Under the pieces are notes generated by a model. The model ran no database searches. It was not told the origin of the DNA and saw nothing but the letters and a program-made list of their open reading frames with translations. The translations under genes were made by a program, and so were the position numbers. Positions 51,548-60,210 of a DNA stretch of 64,000 nucleotides are shown one piece after another (position 1 is the stretch's first letter; the number at the start of each line of letters is the position of its first letter). The stretch comes from CAJXYS01 sp913063035 (lineage in GTDB: Bacteria > Pseudomonadota > Alphaproteobacteria > Rhodobacterales > Rhodobacteraceae): contig NZ_JBOCEG010000008.1 in the NCBI RefSeq assembly GCF_050586465.1, positions 1 through 64,000 on the forward strand. The letters run 5' to 3'.

Positions 51548-52600
51548 TCAGCCCCGGACAAGCGAGAGGAATCGATCCGTCGACTCGAGGCTCGCGGACC
51601 AGTCGCAGACGAGCCTTGCGGTCAGGATCTCGTCCCCCGGTCCGTCGAGCGGCTGATCGAACGGCCAAAGATAGTATTGTGCGCCCGCCTCCTGCGCGCG
51701 GCGGTGCCCGGCGCGCGGCCAGCCGGCGAAGATCATGTTGGCCTCGACGGGATACAGAACCTCGGCGTCGGGGATCGCGCGCAGCCCCTCTGCCAGGCGG
51801 CTGGCGGACTCGTTGGCCGCGACCGCGTTGCGCAGCCAGAGGTCGTTTTCCAGGTAGGCCGCCATCTGGGCGGACAGATAGCGGTGCTTGGAAAACAGCT
51901 GCGCGCCGCGCTTGCGCCGCAGCTCGAATTCCCAGGCCCTGGCCGGGTCGAAGAAGATCACCGCCTCGACGCCCATCAGCCCGTTCTTGGTGCCGCCGAA
52001 GCTGACCGCGTCGATCCCGGCTTTCCAGGTCATCTCGGCCGGCGAACAGCCGAGCGTGACCAGCGCATTGGCAAAGCGTGCCCCGTCGAGATGGCAGGCC
52101 ATGCCGTGCGCGCGGGCGATCCCGGTCAGCGTGGCGATTTCGTCGGGCGTGTAGACCGTGCCAAGCTCGGTCGCCTGGGTGATGGTCAGGGGGCCGCGCT
52201 GCACGCCGTGCACGCCCTTCGTGCCCGTCTCGGCGATGGCGGTTTCGAGCGCGGCCGGGTCGATCTTGGCCCCGGCCCCGTCCACCAGGGTCAGCTTGGC
52301 GCCGCCGGTGTAGAATTCCGGGGCACCGCATTCGTCTTCCTCGACATGGGCGACCCGGTGGCAGAAGATCGCCTGCCAGGGGTCCGCCAGCGTGGCCAGC
52401 GCCAGCGCGTTGGCGCCGGTCCCGGTCGCCACGAGGTAGACGGCGGCCTCCGGGGCCTCGAAGACCTCGCGGATCTTCGCCTTGACCCCTTCCATCAAGG
52501 GGTCGGCGCCGTAGGGCATCATGTAGCCTTCATTGGCGCGCGCGAGCGCCTCCAGCACCTCTGCCGGCACCGGGCCGGTATTGTCCGAGGCGAAATGCAT
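51548..52600 (-). CDS. Low-specificity L-threonine aldolase / beta-eliminating lyase family
   Basis: 350-aa PLP enzyme of the threonine aldolase class, cleaving L-threonine/allo-threonine to glycine and acetaldehyde. Opening MHFASDNTGPVPAEVLEAL is typical; the PLP lysine is in VSFGGTKNGL (about residue 203), and HLDGARFANAL near 170 contacts the cofactor. ATG 52600. One base separates its start from the stop of the upstream YcgN-like gene, so the two are probably one transcript. Convergent with the isomerase gene. Confidence 0.9.
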   Translation of the reverse strand: MHFASDNTGPVPAEVLEALARANEGYMMPYGADPLMEGVKAKIREVFEAPEAAVYLVATGTGANALALATLADPWQAIFCHRVAHVEEDECGAPEFYTGGAKLTLVDGAGAKIDPAALETAIAETGTKGVHGVQRGPLTITQATELGTVYTPDEIATLTGIARAHGMACHLDGARFANALVTLGCSPAEMTWKAGIDAVSFGGTKNGLMGVEAVIFFDPARAWEFELRRKRGAQLFSKHRYLSAQMAAYLENDLWLRNAVAANESASRLAEGLRAIPDAEVLYPVEANMIFAGWPRAGHRRAQEAGAQYYLWPFDQPLDGPGDEILTARLVCDWSASLESTDRFLSLVRG

Positions 52601-52601
52601 C

Positions 52602-53072
52602 TCAAGGGTCCTCTTCGATCACGTAGTCTTCCAACTCGTCCTCGGTGACCTCGAATTCCGGCACAATGCGTCCCCGCATCGAGATCCCGGCGTCGTGCAC
52701 CGAGTCCGGATCACCCGAGACCAACGGGTGCCAGTCGTAAAGCGGCTTGCCCTCGAACAGCAGGCGGTAGGCGCAGGTCGCGGGCATCCAGTAGGCGATG
52801 TCGGCGATGTTGCCGGGGGTCAACACCACGCAGTCGGGCACGAGTTGCTTGCGGATCTCGTATTGCCCGCACCGGCAGGTCTCGTCGTCGAGCAGCCGGC
52901 AGCCCACGCAGGTAAAGGCAACCTCGGCGGTCTCCGCGTCCTCCAGCTTCAGAAGGCAGCACTTTCCGCAGCCGTCGCAGAGCGCCTCCCACTCGGCCGG
53001 GCGGAGCTGGTCGAGCGGGATTCGTTCCCAGAAGCGGGCCCGCAGGCCCTTGTCTGCGCGCGGGTCGGTCAT
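52602..53072 (-). CDS. YcgN-family cysteine-cluster protein (UPF0260)
   Basis: 156-aa cytoplasmic protein with the YcgN/UPF0260 cysteine cluster: CDGCGKCCLLK, TCVGCRLLDDETCRCGQY and a further Cys in PDCVVLTP and TCAYR. The spacing suggests a metal (Fe-S or Zn) cluster but the function is unknown. It opens RFWERIPLDQLRPAEWEALC, the conserved N-terminal block of the family. ATG 53072. Upstream neighbour is ribF on the same strand 42 bases away, so ribF-ycgN-ltaE may be co-transcribed. Confidence 0.9.
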   Translation of the reverse strand: MTDPRADKGLRARFWERIPLDQLRPAEWEALCDGCGKCCLLKLEDAETAEVAFTCVGCRLLDDETCRCGQYEIRKQLVPDCVVLTPGNIADIAYWMPATCAYRLLFEGKPLYDWHPLVSGDPDSVHDAGISMRGRIVPEFEVTEDELEDYVIEEDP

Positions 53073-53114
53073 GGGCGGCAGACTGTCGCCAATCCGGGCC
53101 GAAGAAAACCCCGT

Positions 53115-54056
53115 TCAGCCATGCGGGGCCAGCAGCCGGCGAGCCTCGGCGCAGTCGGCGTCCATCTGGGCGACCAGCGCGTCCAGGTCGTCGAATTTCA
53201 GCTCCGGCCGCTGGAAGGCCACCAGCGCGACCGACAGTTCCTCGCCGTAGAGATCGCCGGAGAAGTCGAAGAGAAAGACCTCGAGGTTCGGTTTGTTCTC
53301 GCCGAACATCGGCCGGACACCGATCGAGGCCGCGCCCTGGTAGCTGCCGGCATAGGGGCCTGTCAGAACGTCCACCAGAACGGCATAGACGCCGAACCTG
53401 GGGGGGTGCAGTTCGTCGATGGCGATATTCGTGGTCGGGTAGCCCAGTTCGCGGCCACGCTGGTCGCCGCGGATCACCGGGCCGTCGATTCGGTGCCAGT
53501 GTCCGAGCATCCGGGCGGCATCCGCGGGCCGCCCTTCCGAGAGCGCGTTGCGGATCGAGGTCGAAGACACCTGGCCGGTCGCGTCAGAGATCAGCGCCGC
53601 CTCGGTCACGCCGAAGCCGCAGGCGGCCCCGAGCTCGCGCAGCAGTGCCACGTCGCCGGACCGCCCCTTGCCGAAGCGGAAATCCGCACCGACGACGACG
53701 TGGCGCAGCCCGAGCCCGTCGCAGAGCACGTTGCGCGCGAATTCCTCGGCGGTCAGCGACGAGAGCGCGGCGTTGAAGTTCAACTCGTAGAGCAGGTCGA
53801 CGCCGAGCTTTTCCAGCCGGTGGGCGCGGGCCTCGGCATTCATCAGGCGAAAGGGCGGGGCGTCAGGTGCGAAAAAGCGGCGCGGATGCGGCTCGAAGGT
53901 CACGACGCCCAGCGGGCAGCCGAGGCGCGCGCCCTCGGCCCGGGCGAGGTCGATCACCGCCCGGTGTCCCAGGTGCACGCCGTCGAAATTCCCGATGGCG
54001 GCAGAGGCGCCACGGTTCTCGGCGGCGACGTATTGATAGTCCCGGATCGTCCGCAT
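53115..54056 (-). CDS. ribF: Bifunctional riboflavin kinase / FAD synthetase
   Basis: 313-aa enzyme making FMN from riboflavin and FAD from FMN. The N-terminal nucleotidyltransferase domain has GNFDGVHLGH at 22-31 (the HxGH-type adenylyl motif), and VSSTSIRNAL near 156. The C-terminal riboflavin kinase domain carries GRELGYPTTNI near 194 and the Mg-binding PTTN motif. ATG 54056 is used; the frame extends 12 codons further with no ribosome-site support. Followed by the YcgN gene. Confidence 0.95.
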   Translation of the reverse strand: MRTIRDYQYVAAENRGASAAIGNFDGVHLGHRAVIDLARAEGARLGCPLGVVTFEPHPRRFFAPDAPPFRLMNAEARAHRLEKLGVDLLYELNFNAALSSLTAEEFARNVLCDGLGLRHVVVGADFRFGKGRSGDVALLRELGAACGFGVTEAALISDATGQVSSTSIRNALSEGRPADAARMLGHWHRIDGPVIRGDQRGRELGYPTTNIAIDELHPPRFGVYAVLVDVLTGPYAGSYQGAASIGVRPMFGENKPNLEVFLFDFSGDLYGEELSVALVAFQRPELKFDDLDALVAQMDADCAEARRLLAPHG

Positions 54057-54105
54057 GGGGACTGACCTATCGCCGGTCCCGGCGGCGCGCAAGCCGCGAT
54101 GCGCG

Positions 54106-54549
54106 TCAGTCGAACTTGGCCGAGGGCGCGAGCACGACGGCCTCGCCCTTGAGGACCTTCTTGCCGTCGACGAGGCAGCGGCAGTCGAGCGTGACGCGCC
54201 GCTTGGCGTGGTCGATCCCGGTGACCTCGACCTCGGCCAGAACGGTGTCGCCGGGGCGCACGGGGGCGAGGAATTTCAGGGTCTGGCCCATGTAGACCGT
54301 GCCGTGCCCGGGCAGCTGTTCGCCGATCACGGCCGAAATCAGCCCGGCGGTCAGCATGCCATGGGCGATGCGCCCCTCGAAAATCGTGTCCTGTGCGTAG
54401 CCATCGTCGAGATGCACCGGGTTCCGGTCGGTGGAGACCTCCGCGAAAAGCTCGATGTCACGGTCGGTGACCTCCTTGCGCAGGTAACGCGTCATCCCGA
54501 TCTCGATATCCTCGATGCAGATCGTTCCGCGGGGCAGGTTGTCCAACAT
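54106..54549 (-). CDS. MaoC-family enoyl-CoA hydratase-like protein
   Basis: 147-aa hot-dog fold protein of the MaoC/PhaJ (R-specific enoyl-CoA hydratase) family. The catalytic D-x4-H pair is in STDRNPVHLDDGYA near residues 41-47, and the FEGRIAHGMLTAGLISAVIG block follows. It acts on enoyl-CoA intermediates of fatty acid or polyhydroxyalkanoate metabolism; no other PHA genes are in the window. ATG 54549 is chosen because GAGAGG lies upstream; the frame extends 18 codons further. An AT-rich inverted repeat lies just upstream. Confidence 0.88.
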   Translation of the reverse strand: MLDNLPRGTICIEDIEIGMTRYLRKEVTDRDIELFAEVSTDRNPVHLDDGYAQDTIFEGRIAHGMLTAGLISAVIGEQLPGHGTVYMGQTLKFLAPVRPGDTVLAEVEVTGIDHAKRRVTLDCRCLVDGKKVLKGEAVVLAPSAKFD

Positions 54550-54586
54550 CTGACCTCTCGTCCGGCCGGGCGGCACAGGGCCGCGT

Positions 54587-54634
54587 AAGTAATAATGGGC
54601 CATTTTCAGGCCTGCGATTGGAACTTTATTACTT
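54587..54634. promoter_or_regulatory. AT-rich inverted repeat upstream of the MaoC gene
   Basis: AAGTAATAA (54587-54595) and TTATTACTT (54626-54634) are perfect inverted copies, 30 bases apart, in the 165-base region between the MaoC gene and the HAD gene. They flank the likely promoter of the MaoC gene and may be two binding sites for one regulator. Confidence 0.4.
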
Positions 54635-54714
54635 TGCAGGCGCAGAAAATCAAGAGGGAACTGCCCCGCCGCGCAACTTGCCGCAGGGGGGAGCGCGTCG
54701 CCGGGACGGGATGC

Positions 54715-55593
54715 TCAGCGCAGGTGGCCGATGCTGTAGTCGGGGCTTTGCTGCGCCTCTGCCAGATAGGCCTCGAGCTTGCCCGGGTCGGGCTGGCGGT
54801 CGGTGCCGGTCTCGGCGCGGGCCAGCCCGCCGCTGATGAACAGGCTGTCGAGGTTCTCGCCGGTCGCGCCCTGGATATCGGTGGCGATCCCGTCCCCCAT
54901 GCAGAGGATCCGGCTTTCGTCCACGGGGCCGTCGAGCGCCCGCAGCCGGCGCCGCGCGAGATCGTAGATCGGCGGATGCGGCTTGCCGAAATAGAGGCTC
55001 TTGCCGCCCATCTCGGTGTAGAGCTGCGCCAGCGCCCCGGCGCAGAAGATGCGCTTGTCGCCCCGGTCGACCACGATGTCCGGGTTCGCGCAGAGCAGCT
55101 TCATGCCGGCATTCTTGGCATATAGCAGCTGTGCCCGGTAATCCTCGGGCGTCTCGGTCTCGTCGTCCTCGAGCCCGGTGCAGACGATACCTTCGGCCTC
55201 GGTCAGCGGCACGCGCGTGATCCCGACCTCGTCGGTGATGTCGTCGGCCGTGTCGGTGAAGAACGACTCGTCCACCGGCGGACCCATGTGATAGACGCGC
55301 CGGCCCACCGCGCCCCGCATCATGCCCGCCTGCGCCGAATCGCCAGACGAGGCGATATCGTCCCAGGTCGCGCGCGGCACGCCGATCTTTTCAAGCTGGC
55401 GGATGACGGCCGCGCGGGGCCGCGGCGAGTTGGTCAGCAGCACGACCTTGCCGCCGCCCGCCTTGAACCGCTCCAGCGCCGCGACGGCGTCGGGGAAGGG
55501 GCGATAGCCGTCATGCAGGCAGCCCCACAGATCGACGAAGAGCGCGTCGTAGCGGTCCGAGATGTCGTCCAGCCGTTCGATGATGCGGGTCAC
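54715..55593 (-). CDS. HAD-superfamily hydrolase (TIGR01459 family)
   Basis: 292-aa haloacid dehalogenase-type phosphatase. Motif I is DLWGCLHDGY (residues 21-30) with Asp21 as nucleophile; motif II Thr in LLTNSPRPR (near 54); motif III Lys in YFGKPHP (near 204); motif IV in CMGDGIATDIQGA (near 235). This matches the TIGR01459 group (often annotated as a possible sugar phosphatase of the NagD type). GTG 55593 has GGAG 7 bases upstream. Substrate unknown. Confidence 0.88.
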   Translation of the reverse strand: MTRIIERLDDISDRYDALFVDLWGCLHDGYRPFPDAVAALERFKAGGGKVVLLTNSPRPRAAVIRQLEKIGVPRATWDDIASSGDSAQAGMMRGAVGRRVYHMGPPVDESFFTDTADDITDEVGITRVPLTEAEGIVCTGLEDDETETPEDYRAQLLYAKNAGMKLLCANPDIVVDRGDKRIFCAGALAQLYTEMGGKSLYFGKPHPPIYDLARRRLRALDGPVDESRILCMGDGIATDIQGATGENLDSLFISGGLARAETGTDRQPDPGKLEAYLAEAQQSPDYSIGHLR

Positions 55594-55626
55594 GGGCAGG
55601 CTCCGGGCAGGGCAGGGCAGGAGAAA

Positions 55627-55647
55627 GGCGCCGCACCGCGCGGCGCC
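55627..55647 (-). terminator. Terminator of ppaC
   Basis: GGCGCCGC (55627-55634), 5-base loop, GCGGCGCC (55640-55647), perfect 8-bp stem 22 bases beyond the ppaC stop on the minus strand and followed there by TTTCTCC. Moderately convincing intrinsic terminator. Confidence 0.65.
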
Positions 55648-55668
55648 CTGATGGACCGTCTGGCCGGC

Positions 55669-56586
55669 TCAGAGTGCGAGGACCGGGACGATCTGTTTCT
55701 TGCGGCTGACGACGCCGGGCAGCACGACCATGTCGCCGGTAACCTCGGCGTCGAAGCTCTTCTCGGCGACGGTCTTAACGGTGTCGTTCGGAACCAGGAG
55801 CGTCGCCTCGCTTTCGAGGATGTCGACGACGAAGAGCAGCACCTCGTCGACGCCGTCCTCGGCCGCCACGTCCGTCATCGCCGCGATGAGTCCGTCCTTG
55901 CGGTCGAGCACGGTGGCCGGGCTCGTGGTCTCGAGCACCGAGACGCGGAACTTCTTGCCGCCCACCTCGTACTGCTTGGAATCCATCCGCAGAAGCTCGG
56001 CGTCGGAGAAGGCCGAGACGTCCGACTTCGCCGCGAACATCTCGGCGGCGTAGTCGGCGATGGTCACGCCGAGCTCGTCGGCCAGTTTCATGGCCAGGGC
56101 GCGGTCGGTCATGGTCGTCGTGGGCGAGCGGAATTCCAGCGTGTCGCTGAGGATGCAGGACAGCATCAGCCCCTTGATCTTGTCGGGCATCTTGCCGGCC
56201 TCGGCGCCCATCAGGTCGTTCATGATGGTCGCGGTGCAGGCCACCGGCCGGATCGTGATATTGATCGGGCCGCGGGTGGTCAGCCCCCCGGCGAGAAGGT
56301 GATGGTCGATCACCTCGATCACGCGCGCGTCGTTGATGCCGTCGGGCAGTTCGGCGGGATTGTTGGTGTCCACCACCACGACCTCGTCCTCGGCGGCGAC
56401 ACCGTCGATGATCTCCGGCTGGTCGAAGCCCCACCGCTCCAGCACGAACTTCGCCTCGGTGTTCGGGTCGCCCAGCAGCTTGGGCTCGGCCGGCATGTCG
56501 CGCAGTTCGCTCAGGTACCAGGCCCAGATGATGGGCGAGCCGGTCGCGTCCGTGTCGGGGGCCTTGTGGCCGAATACCTTGATCAT
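55669..56586 (-). CDS. ppaC: Manganese-dependent inorganic pyrophosphatase (family II)
   Basis: 305-aa DHH-type pyrophosphatase, hydrolysing PPi to phosphate. Motifs: GHKAPDTD (residues 6-13), VVDTNNP near 72, the DHH box EVIDHHLL near 91, and RPVACTATI near 112; C-terminal SRKKQIVP is the substrate-binding signature of family II. Unrelated to the common family I enzyme; found in some Rhodobacterales. ATG 56586. Divergent from groES; separated from it by the heat-shock promoter region. Confidence 0.95.
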   Translation of the reverse strand: MIKVFGHKAPDTDATGSPIIWAWYLSELRDMPAEPKLLGDPNTEAKFVLERWGFDQPEIIDGVAAEDEVVVVDTNNPAELPDGINDARVIEVIDHHLLAGGLTTRGPINITIRPVACTATIMNDLMGAEAGKMPDKIKGLMLSCILSDTLEFRSPTTTMTDRALAMKLADELGVTIADYAAEMFAAKSDVSAFSDAELLRMDSKQYEVGGKKFRVSVLETTSPATVLDRKDGLIAAMTDVAAEDGVDEVLLFVVDILESEATLLVPNDTVKTVAEKSFDAEVTGDMVVLPGVVSRKKQIVPVLAL

Positions 56587-56729
56587 TGTGGTCCGTCCGT
56601 ATTTGGAATGGGCTCTAAATCGTCGCCGTTATAGGCAGCGCGCCGGGGCTTGTCACCCGTGCGGCCCGGCCGCGCGCGGCTTTTTTCGGCCCCGTCCCGA
56701 CGGCCCGGGAAAATCCGCACCGAACGGAG

Positions 56730-56758
56730 TTGACAGCGCGTGGCGCTTTGCCTATCTG
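56730..56758 (+). promoter_or_regulatory. groESL promoter
   Basis: TTGACA (56730-56735), 17-base spacer, TATCTG (56753-56758). A perfect -35 with an acceptable -10; the expected start at about 56765 falls right at the beginning of the CIRCE element, so HrcA binding would block transcription. Confidence 0.7.
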
Positions 56759-56765
56759 CGGCCTG

Positions 56766-56792
56766 TTAGCACTCAGAGGTGGTGAGTGCTAA
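56766..56792 (+). promoter_or_regulatory. CIRCE element (HrcA operator) of groESL
   Basis: TTAGCACTC-N9-GAGTGCTAA, a perfect match to the CIRCE consensus. It lies at the presumed transcription start and about 55 bases upstream of groES, and would keep groESL repressed by HrcA until heat shock. hrcA itself is not in the window. Confidence 0.97.
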
Positions 56793-56847
56793 CAGGAGGA
56801 ACGACCACCTGTGACAGTGGAACCCTTGAACGAAGGAGCGTTCTGAG

Positions 56848-57135
56848 ATGGCATTCAAACCGTTGCACGACCGTGTTCTGGTCCGGCGCGTCGAAAGCGA
56901 CGACACGACCAAAGGCGGCCTGATCATTCCCGACACCGCCAAGGAAAAGCCCCAGGAAGGCGAAGTCGTCTCCGTCGGGGCCGGCGGCCGTGACGAAGAC
57001 GGCGAGCGCATCGCACTGGACGTGAAGGCCGGCGACCGCATCCTCTTCGGCAAATGGTCTGGCACCGAAGTCCAGATCGAAGGCGAAGACCTGCTGATCA
57101 TGAAGGAAAGCGACATCCTCGGCGTGATCGAGTGA
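56848..57135 (+). CDS. groES: Co-chaperonin GroES
   Basis: 95-aa heptameric lid of the GroEL chamber. FKPLHDRVLVRRVESDD at the N-terminus, mobile loop around GGLIIPDTAKEKPQEG (residues ~23-38), and the C-terminal MKESDILGVIE are standard. ATG 56848 with GAAGGAG upstream. The 5' leader of about 80 bases carries CIRCE. groEL follows after 43 bases. Confidence 0.98.
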   Translation: MAFKPLHDRVLVRRVESDDTTKGGLIIPDTAKEKPQEGEVVSVGAGGRDEDGERIALDVKAGDRILFGKWSGTEVQIEGEDLLIMKESDILGVIE

Positions 57136-57178
57136 TCCGTCGCCCTTAAACACAACCGACAACCAGGAGCAATCAAAG

Positions 57179-58828
57179 ATGGCTGCTAAGGACGTCAAGT
57201 TCGACACAGATGCCCGCAACCGGATGCTTCGCGGCGTGAACATCCTCGCGGACGCCGTGAAAGTGACGCTGGGCCCGAAAGGCCGCAACGTCGTCATCGA
57301 GAAATCCTTCGGCGCGCCCCGGATCACCAAGGACGGTGTGACGGTCGCCAAGGAAATCGAACTCGAGGACAAGTTCGAGAACATGGGTGCGCAGATGGTC
57401 AAGGAAGTGGCCAGCCGCACCAATGACGAGGCCGGCGACGGCACCACCACCGCCACCGTGCTGGGCCAGGCGATCGTCAAGGAAGGCATGAAGGCCGTCG
57501 CCGCCGGCATGAACCCGATGGACCTGCGCCGTGGCATCGACCTCGCCGTCGACAAGGTCGTCGAGCAGATCCAGAACGCCGCGCGCCCGGTGAACGATTC
57601 CGCCGAGGTCGCCCAGGTCGGCACCATCTCGGCCAACGGCGAGCACGCGATCGGCCAGCAGATCGCCGACGCGATGCAGAAGGTCGGCAACGAGGGCGTC
57701 ATCACCGTCGAGGAGAACAAGGGCCTCGAGACCGAGACCGAGGTGGTCGAGGGGATGCAGTTCGACCGCGGGTACCTGTCGCCCTACTTCGTGACCAACC
57801 CCGACAAGATGATCACCGAGCTCGAGGACTGCATGATCCTCCTGCACGAGAAGAAGCTTTCTTCCCTGCAGCCGATGGTGCCGCTGCTCGAGTCGGTCAT
57901 CCAGAGCCAGAAGCCCCTGCTGATCATCGCAGAGGACGTGGAAGGCGAGGCCCTGGCCACGCTCGTGGTCAACAAGCTGCGTGGCGGCCTGAAGATCGCC
58001 GCCGTCAAGGCGCCGGGCTTCGGTGACCGTCGCAAGGCCATGCTGCAGGACATCGCCGTCCTGACCGGCGGCCAGGTGATCTCGGAAGATCTCGGCATGA
58101 AGCTCGAGAACGTCACCATGGACATGCTGGGCCAGGCCAAGAAGGTCTCCATCACCAAGGACGAGACGACCATCGTCGACGGTCTCGGCGAGAAGTCCGA
58201 GATCGAGGCGCGCGTCGCCCAGATCCGCCAGCAGATCGAGGAGACCACCTCGGACTACGACCGCGAGAAGCTCCAGGAGCGCCTGGCCAAGCTCGCGGGC
58301 GGCGTCGCGGTGATCCGCGTCGGCGGTGCGACCGAGGTCGAGGTGAAAGAGCGCAAGGACCGCGTCGATGACGCCCTGAACGCGACCCGTGCGGCCGTGC
58401 AGGAAGGCATCGTCGTCGGCGGCGGCGTGGCGCTCGTCCAGGGTGCCAAGGCGCTCGAGGGCCTCACCGGCGTCAACTCCGACCAGAATGCCGGCATCAT
58501 GATCGTGCGCAAGGCGCTGGAGGCGCCGCTGCGCCAGATCGCCGAGAACGCCGGCGTCGACGGCTCGGTGGTCGCGGGCAAGATCCGCGAATCCGACGAC
58601 CTCAAGTTCGGCTTCAACGCCCAGACCGAGGAATACGGCGACATGTTCGAGTTCGGCGTGATCGACCCCGCGAAGGTCGTGCGCACCGCGCTCGAGGACG
58701 CCGCCTCGGTGGCCGGCCTGCTGATCACGACCGAGGCCATGGTCGCGGACAAGCCGCAGAAGGAAGGCGCCGGTGCCGGCGCCGGTGGCGGCATGCCCGA
58801 CATGGGCGGCATGGGCGGCATGATGTAA
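57179..58828 (+). CDS. groEL: Chaperonin GroEL
   Basis: 549-aa chaperonin subunit. The ATP-binding GDGTTTATVL (about 86-95), the apical-domain substrate region and the C-terminal Gly-Gly-Met repeats (GGMPDMGGMGGMM) are present, and length is typical. The gene follows groES directly and ends 29 bases before an excellent terminator. A single copy in this window; Rhodobacterales often carry a second groEL elsewhere. Confidence 0.98.
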   Translation: MAAKDVKFDTDARNRMLRGVNILADAVKVTLGPKGRNVVIEKSFGAPRITKDGVTVAKEIELEDKFENMGAQMVKEVASRTNDEAGDGTTTATVLGQAIVKEGMKAVAAGMNPMDLRRGIDLAVDKVVEQIQNAARPVNDSAEVAQVGTISANGEHAIGQQIADAMQKVGNEGVITVEENKGLETETEVVEGMQFDRGYLSPYFVTNPDKMITELEDCMILLHEKKLSSLQPMVPLLESVIQSQKPLLIIAEDVEGEALATLVVNKLRGGLKIAAVKAPGFGDRRKAMLQDIAVLTGGQVISEDLGMKLENVTMDMLGQAKKVSITKDETTIVDGLGEKSEIEARVAQIRQQIEETTSDYDREKLQERLAKLAGGVAVIRVGGATEVEVKERKDRVDDALNATRAAVQEGIVVGGGVALVQGAKALEGLTGVNSDQNAGIMIVRKALEAPLRQIAENAGVDGSVVAGKIRESDDLKFGFNAQTEEYGDMFEFGVIDPAKVVRTALEDAASVAGLLITTEAMVADKPQKEGAGAGAGGGMPDMGGMGGMM

Positions 58829-58857
58829 TCTGCCTGCCCGCCACGGCAGAACGACGG

Positions 58858-58886
58858 AAAGGGGGCCTTCGGGCCCCCTTTTTTTT
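58858..58886 (+). terminator. Intrinsic terminator of groESL
   Basis: GGGGGCC (58861-58867), TTCG tetraloop, GGCCCCC (58872-58878), then eight T residues (58879-58886), with three flanking A bases pairing to the T-run. Textbook strong terminator. Confidence 0.97.
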
Positions 58887-59021
58887 CATGGACGGCGCGG
58901 CTGTGCCGGCGCTGCCAGGGGCGGCAGAAGCGCACGGCGCATGCGCGCGGGTCTTGATCTGGCTCATGCCGGGAACAATCCCGATGCGATATCGTTGGAT
59001 ATCAAAAATTGGGGTTAAATC

Positions 59022-60152
59022 ATGTTTCGAATTCTTTTGACCATGTTCTGCACGCTTGCTCTGGCCGCGCCGCTTTCGGCGCAGACCGACAGCGAGCGCC
59101 GGACCTTCGGCGACGACGTCTTCCTTGCCGGCGAGGACGTGATCCACGGCGGGGCCGGTGCCGACGATGCCTTTCTCGCGGGCGATGGCGTCACGCTGGA
59201 GACCGCGATCACCGGGACCGCGCATATGGCGGGCCGGCGTCTGTCGGTTCTGGGCGAGGTCGGCGGCGATCTCTACGCCGCCGGGATGGATATCCTGCTG
59301 GGTGCGCCCATCCGCGGCGACGCCACGGTCGCGGGCTACGATATCCGCGTCGATCGCGCCGTGGGCGGCGATCTGCGGGCGGCGGGAACCTCGGTGCATG
59401 TCACGGGACCGGTCGCGGGCTATGCGCTGCTGACCGGCGAGGCCGTGACGATCGCGGGCCGGATCGACGGCGACGTCGAAGTCAGCGCCGGGACCATCGC
59501 CTTCGGCGCCGACGCCGAGATCGGCGGGACGCTGACGCTCCATCACGAGGATCCGGCCTCGGTGGCGGTGCCGGCCGGCGTCCTGCCGGCGGAGCGGATC
59601 ACGCGGCGGACGCTCGAGGACTGGGAGCACGGGCCGCGCGATTTCGCCCCGGTCGGCTGGGGCGCGGTGATCGCCGGCTTTCTCGGCAGCGTGCTGGCGG
59701 TCGGGCTGATCGCGACACTGGTGGCCGCCATCGTCCCGCAAGGCTTGGCGCGGCTGCGCGAGCAGGCGCTCGGCCAGCCGTTCCGGACGCTCTGGATGGG
59801 TTTCCTGACGCTCTCGGTTCTCTCGGGGGCGGCGATCCTGCTGGCGGTCACGGTGATCGGCATCTTCGTCAGCCCCGCCGCCGTGCTGGCCGCGCTGGCC
59901 GTGGGGTTCGCCGGCTATGTCATCGGCGCCTATGCCTTTGGCGTCGGGCTACTGGGCGCGTTCGGCCGGGCGGCGCCTGACAGCATCGGTGACCGGGCGC
60001 TTGCGGCCTTCACCGGGGCGCTCGCCACCGGACTCGTCACGCTGATCCCGCTTCTCGGCTGGGTCTTCGCCATGGCGCTGACGCTGCTCGGGACGGGCGC
60101 GCTCGCCGTGCGGGTGCTGCGGCCGGCCTTCTTCACCGAACGGGCGGCCTGA
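59022..60152 (+). CDS. Secreted/membrane protein with bactofilin-like repeat domain
   Basis: 376-aa protein I could not match to a named family. Residues 1-21 are a signal peptide (ends LSAQ). Residues ~30-175 form a repetitive Gly/Ala/Val/Asp segment with a short period (phrases like GTAHMAGRRLSVLGEVGGDL, VAGYDIRVDRAVGGDLRAAG), the signature of a right-handed beta-helix as in bactofilins and polymer-forming proteins. The C-terminal half has four hydrophobic helices at about 210-235, 260-285, 290-315 and 340-365. Topology suggests an extracytoplasmic beta-helix anchored by a multi-helix membrane domain. ATG 59022 with a GGGG tract 8-11 bases upstream. Monocistronic between terminator and lipase-like gene. 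Confidence 0.75.
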   Translation: MFRILLTMFCTLALAAPLSAQTDSERRTFGDDVFLAGEDVIHGGAGADDAFLAGDGVTLETAITGTAHMAGRRLSVLGEVGGDLYAAGMDILLGAPIRGDATVAGYDIRVDRAVGGDLRAAGTSVHVTGPVAGYALLTGEAVTIAGRIDGDVEVSAGTIAFGADAEIGGTLTLHHEDPASVAVPAGVLPAERITRRTLEDWEHGPRDFAPVGWGAVIAGFLGSVLAVGLIATLVAAIVPQGLARLREQALGQPFRTLWMGFLTLSVLSGAAILLAVTVIGIFVSPAAVLAALAVGFAGYVIGAYAFGVGLLGAFGRAAPDSIGDRALAAFTGALATGLVTLIPLLGWVFAMALTLLGTGALAVRVLRPAFFTERAA

Positions 60153-60210
60153 CGCCGGGTCATCCGGCCGGGATGTCGCAATCCCGGCCCGTCCCGCCTA
60201 TCTGGGGACC

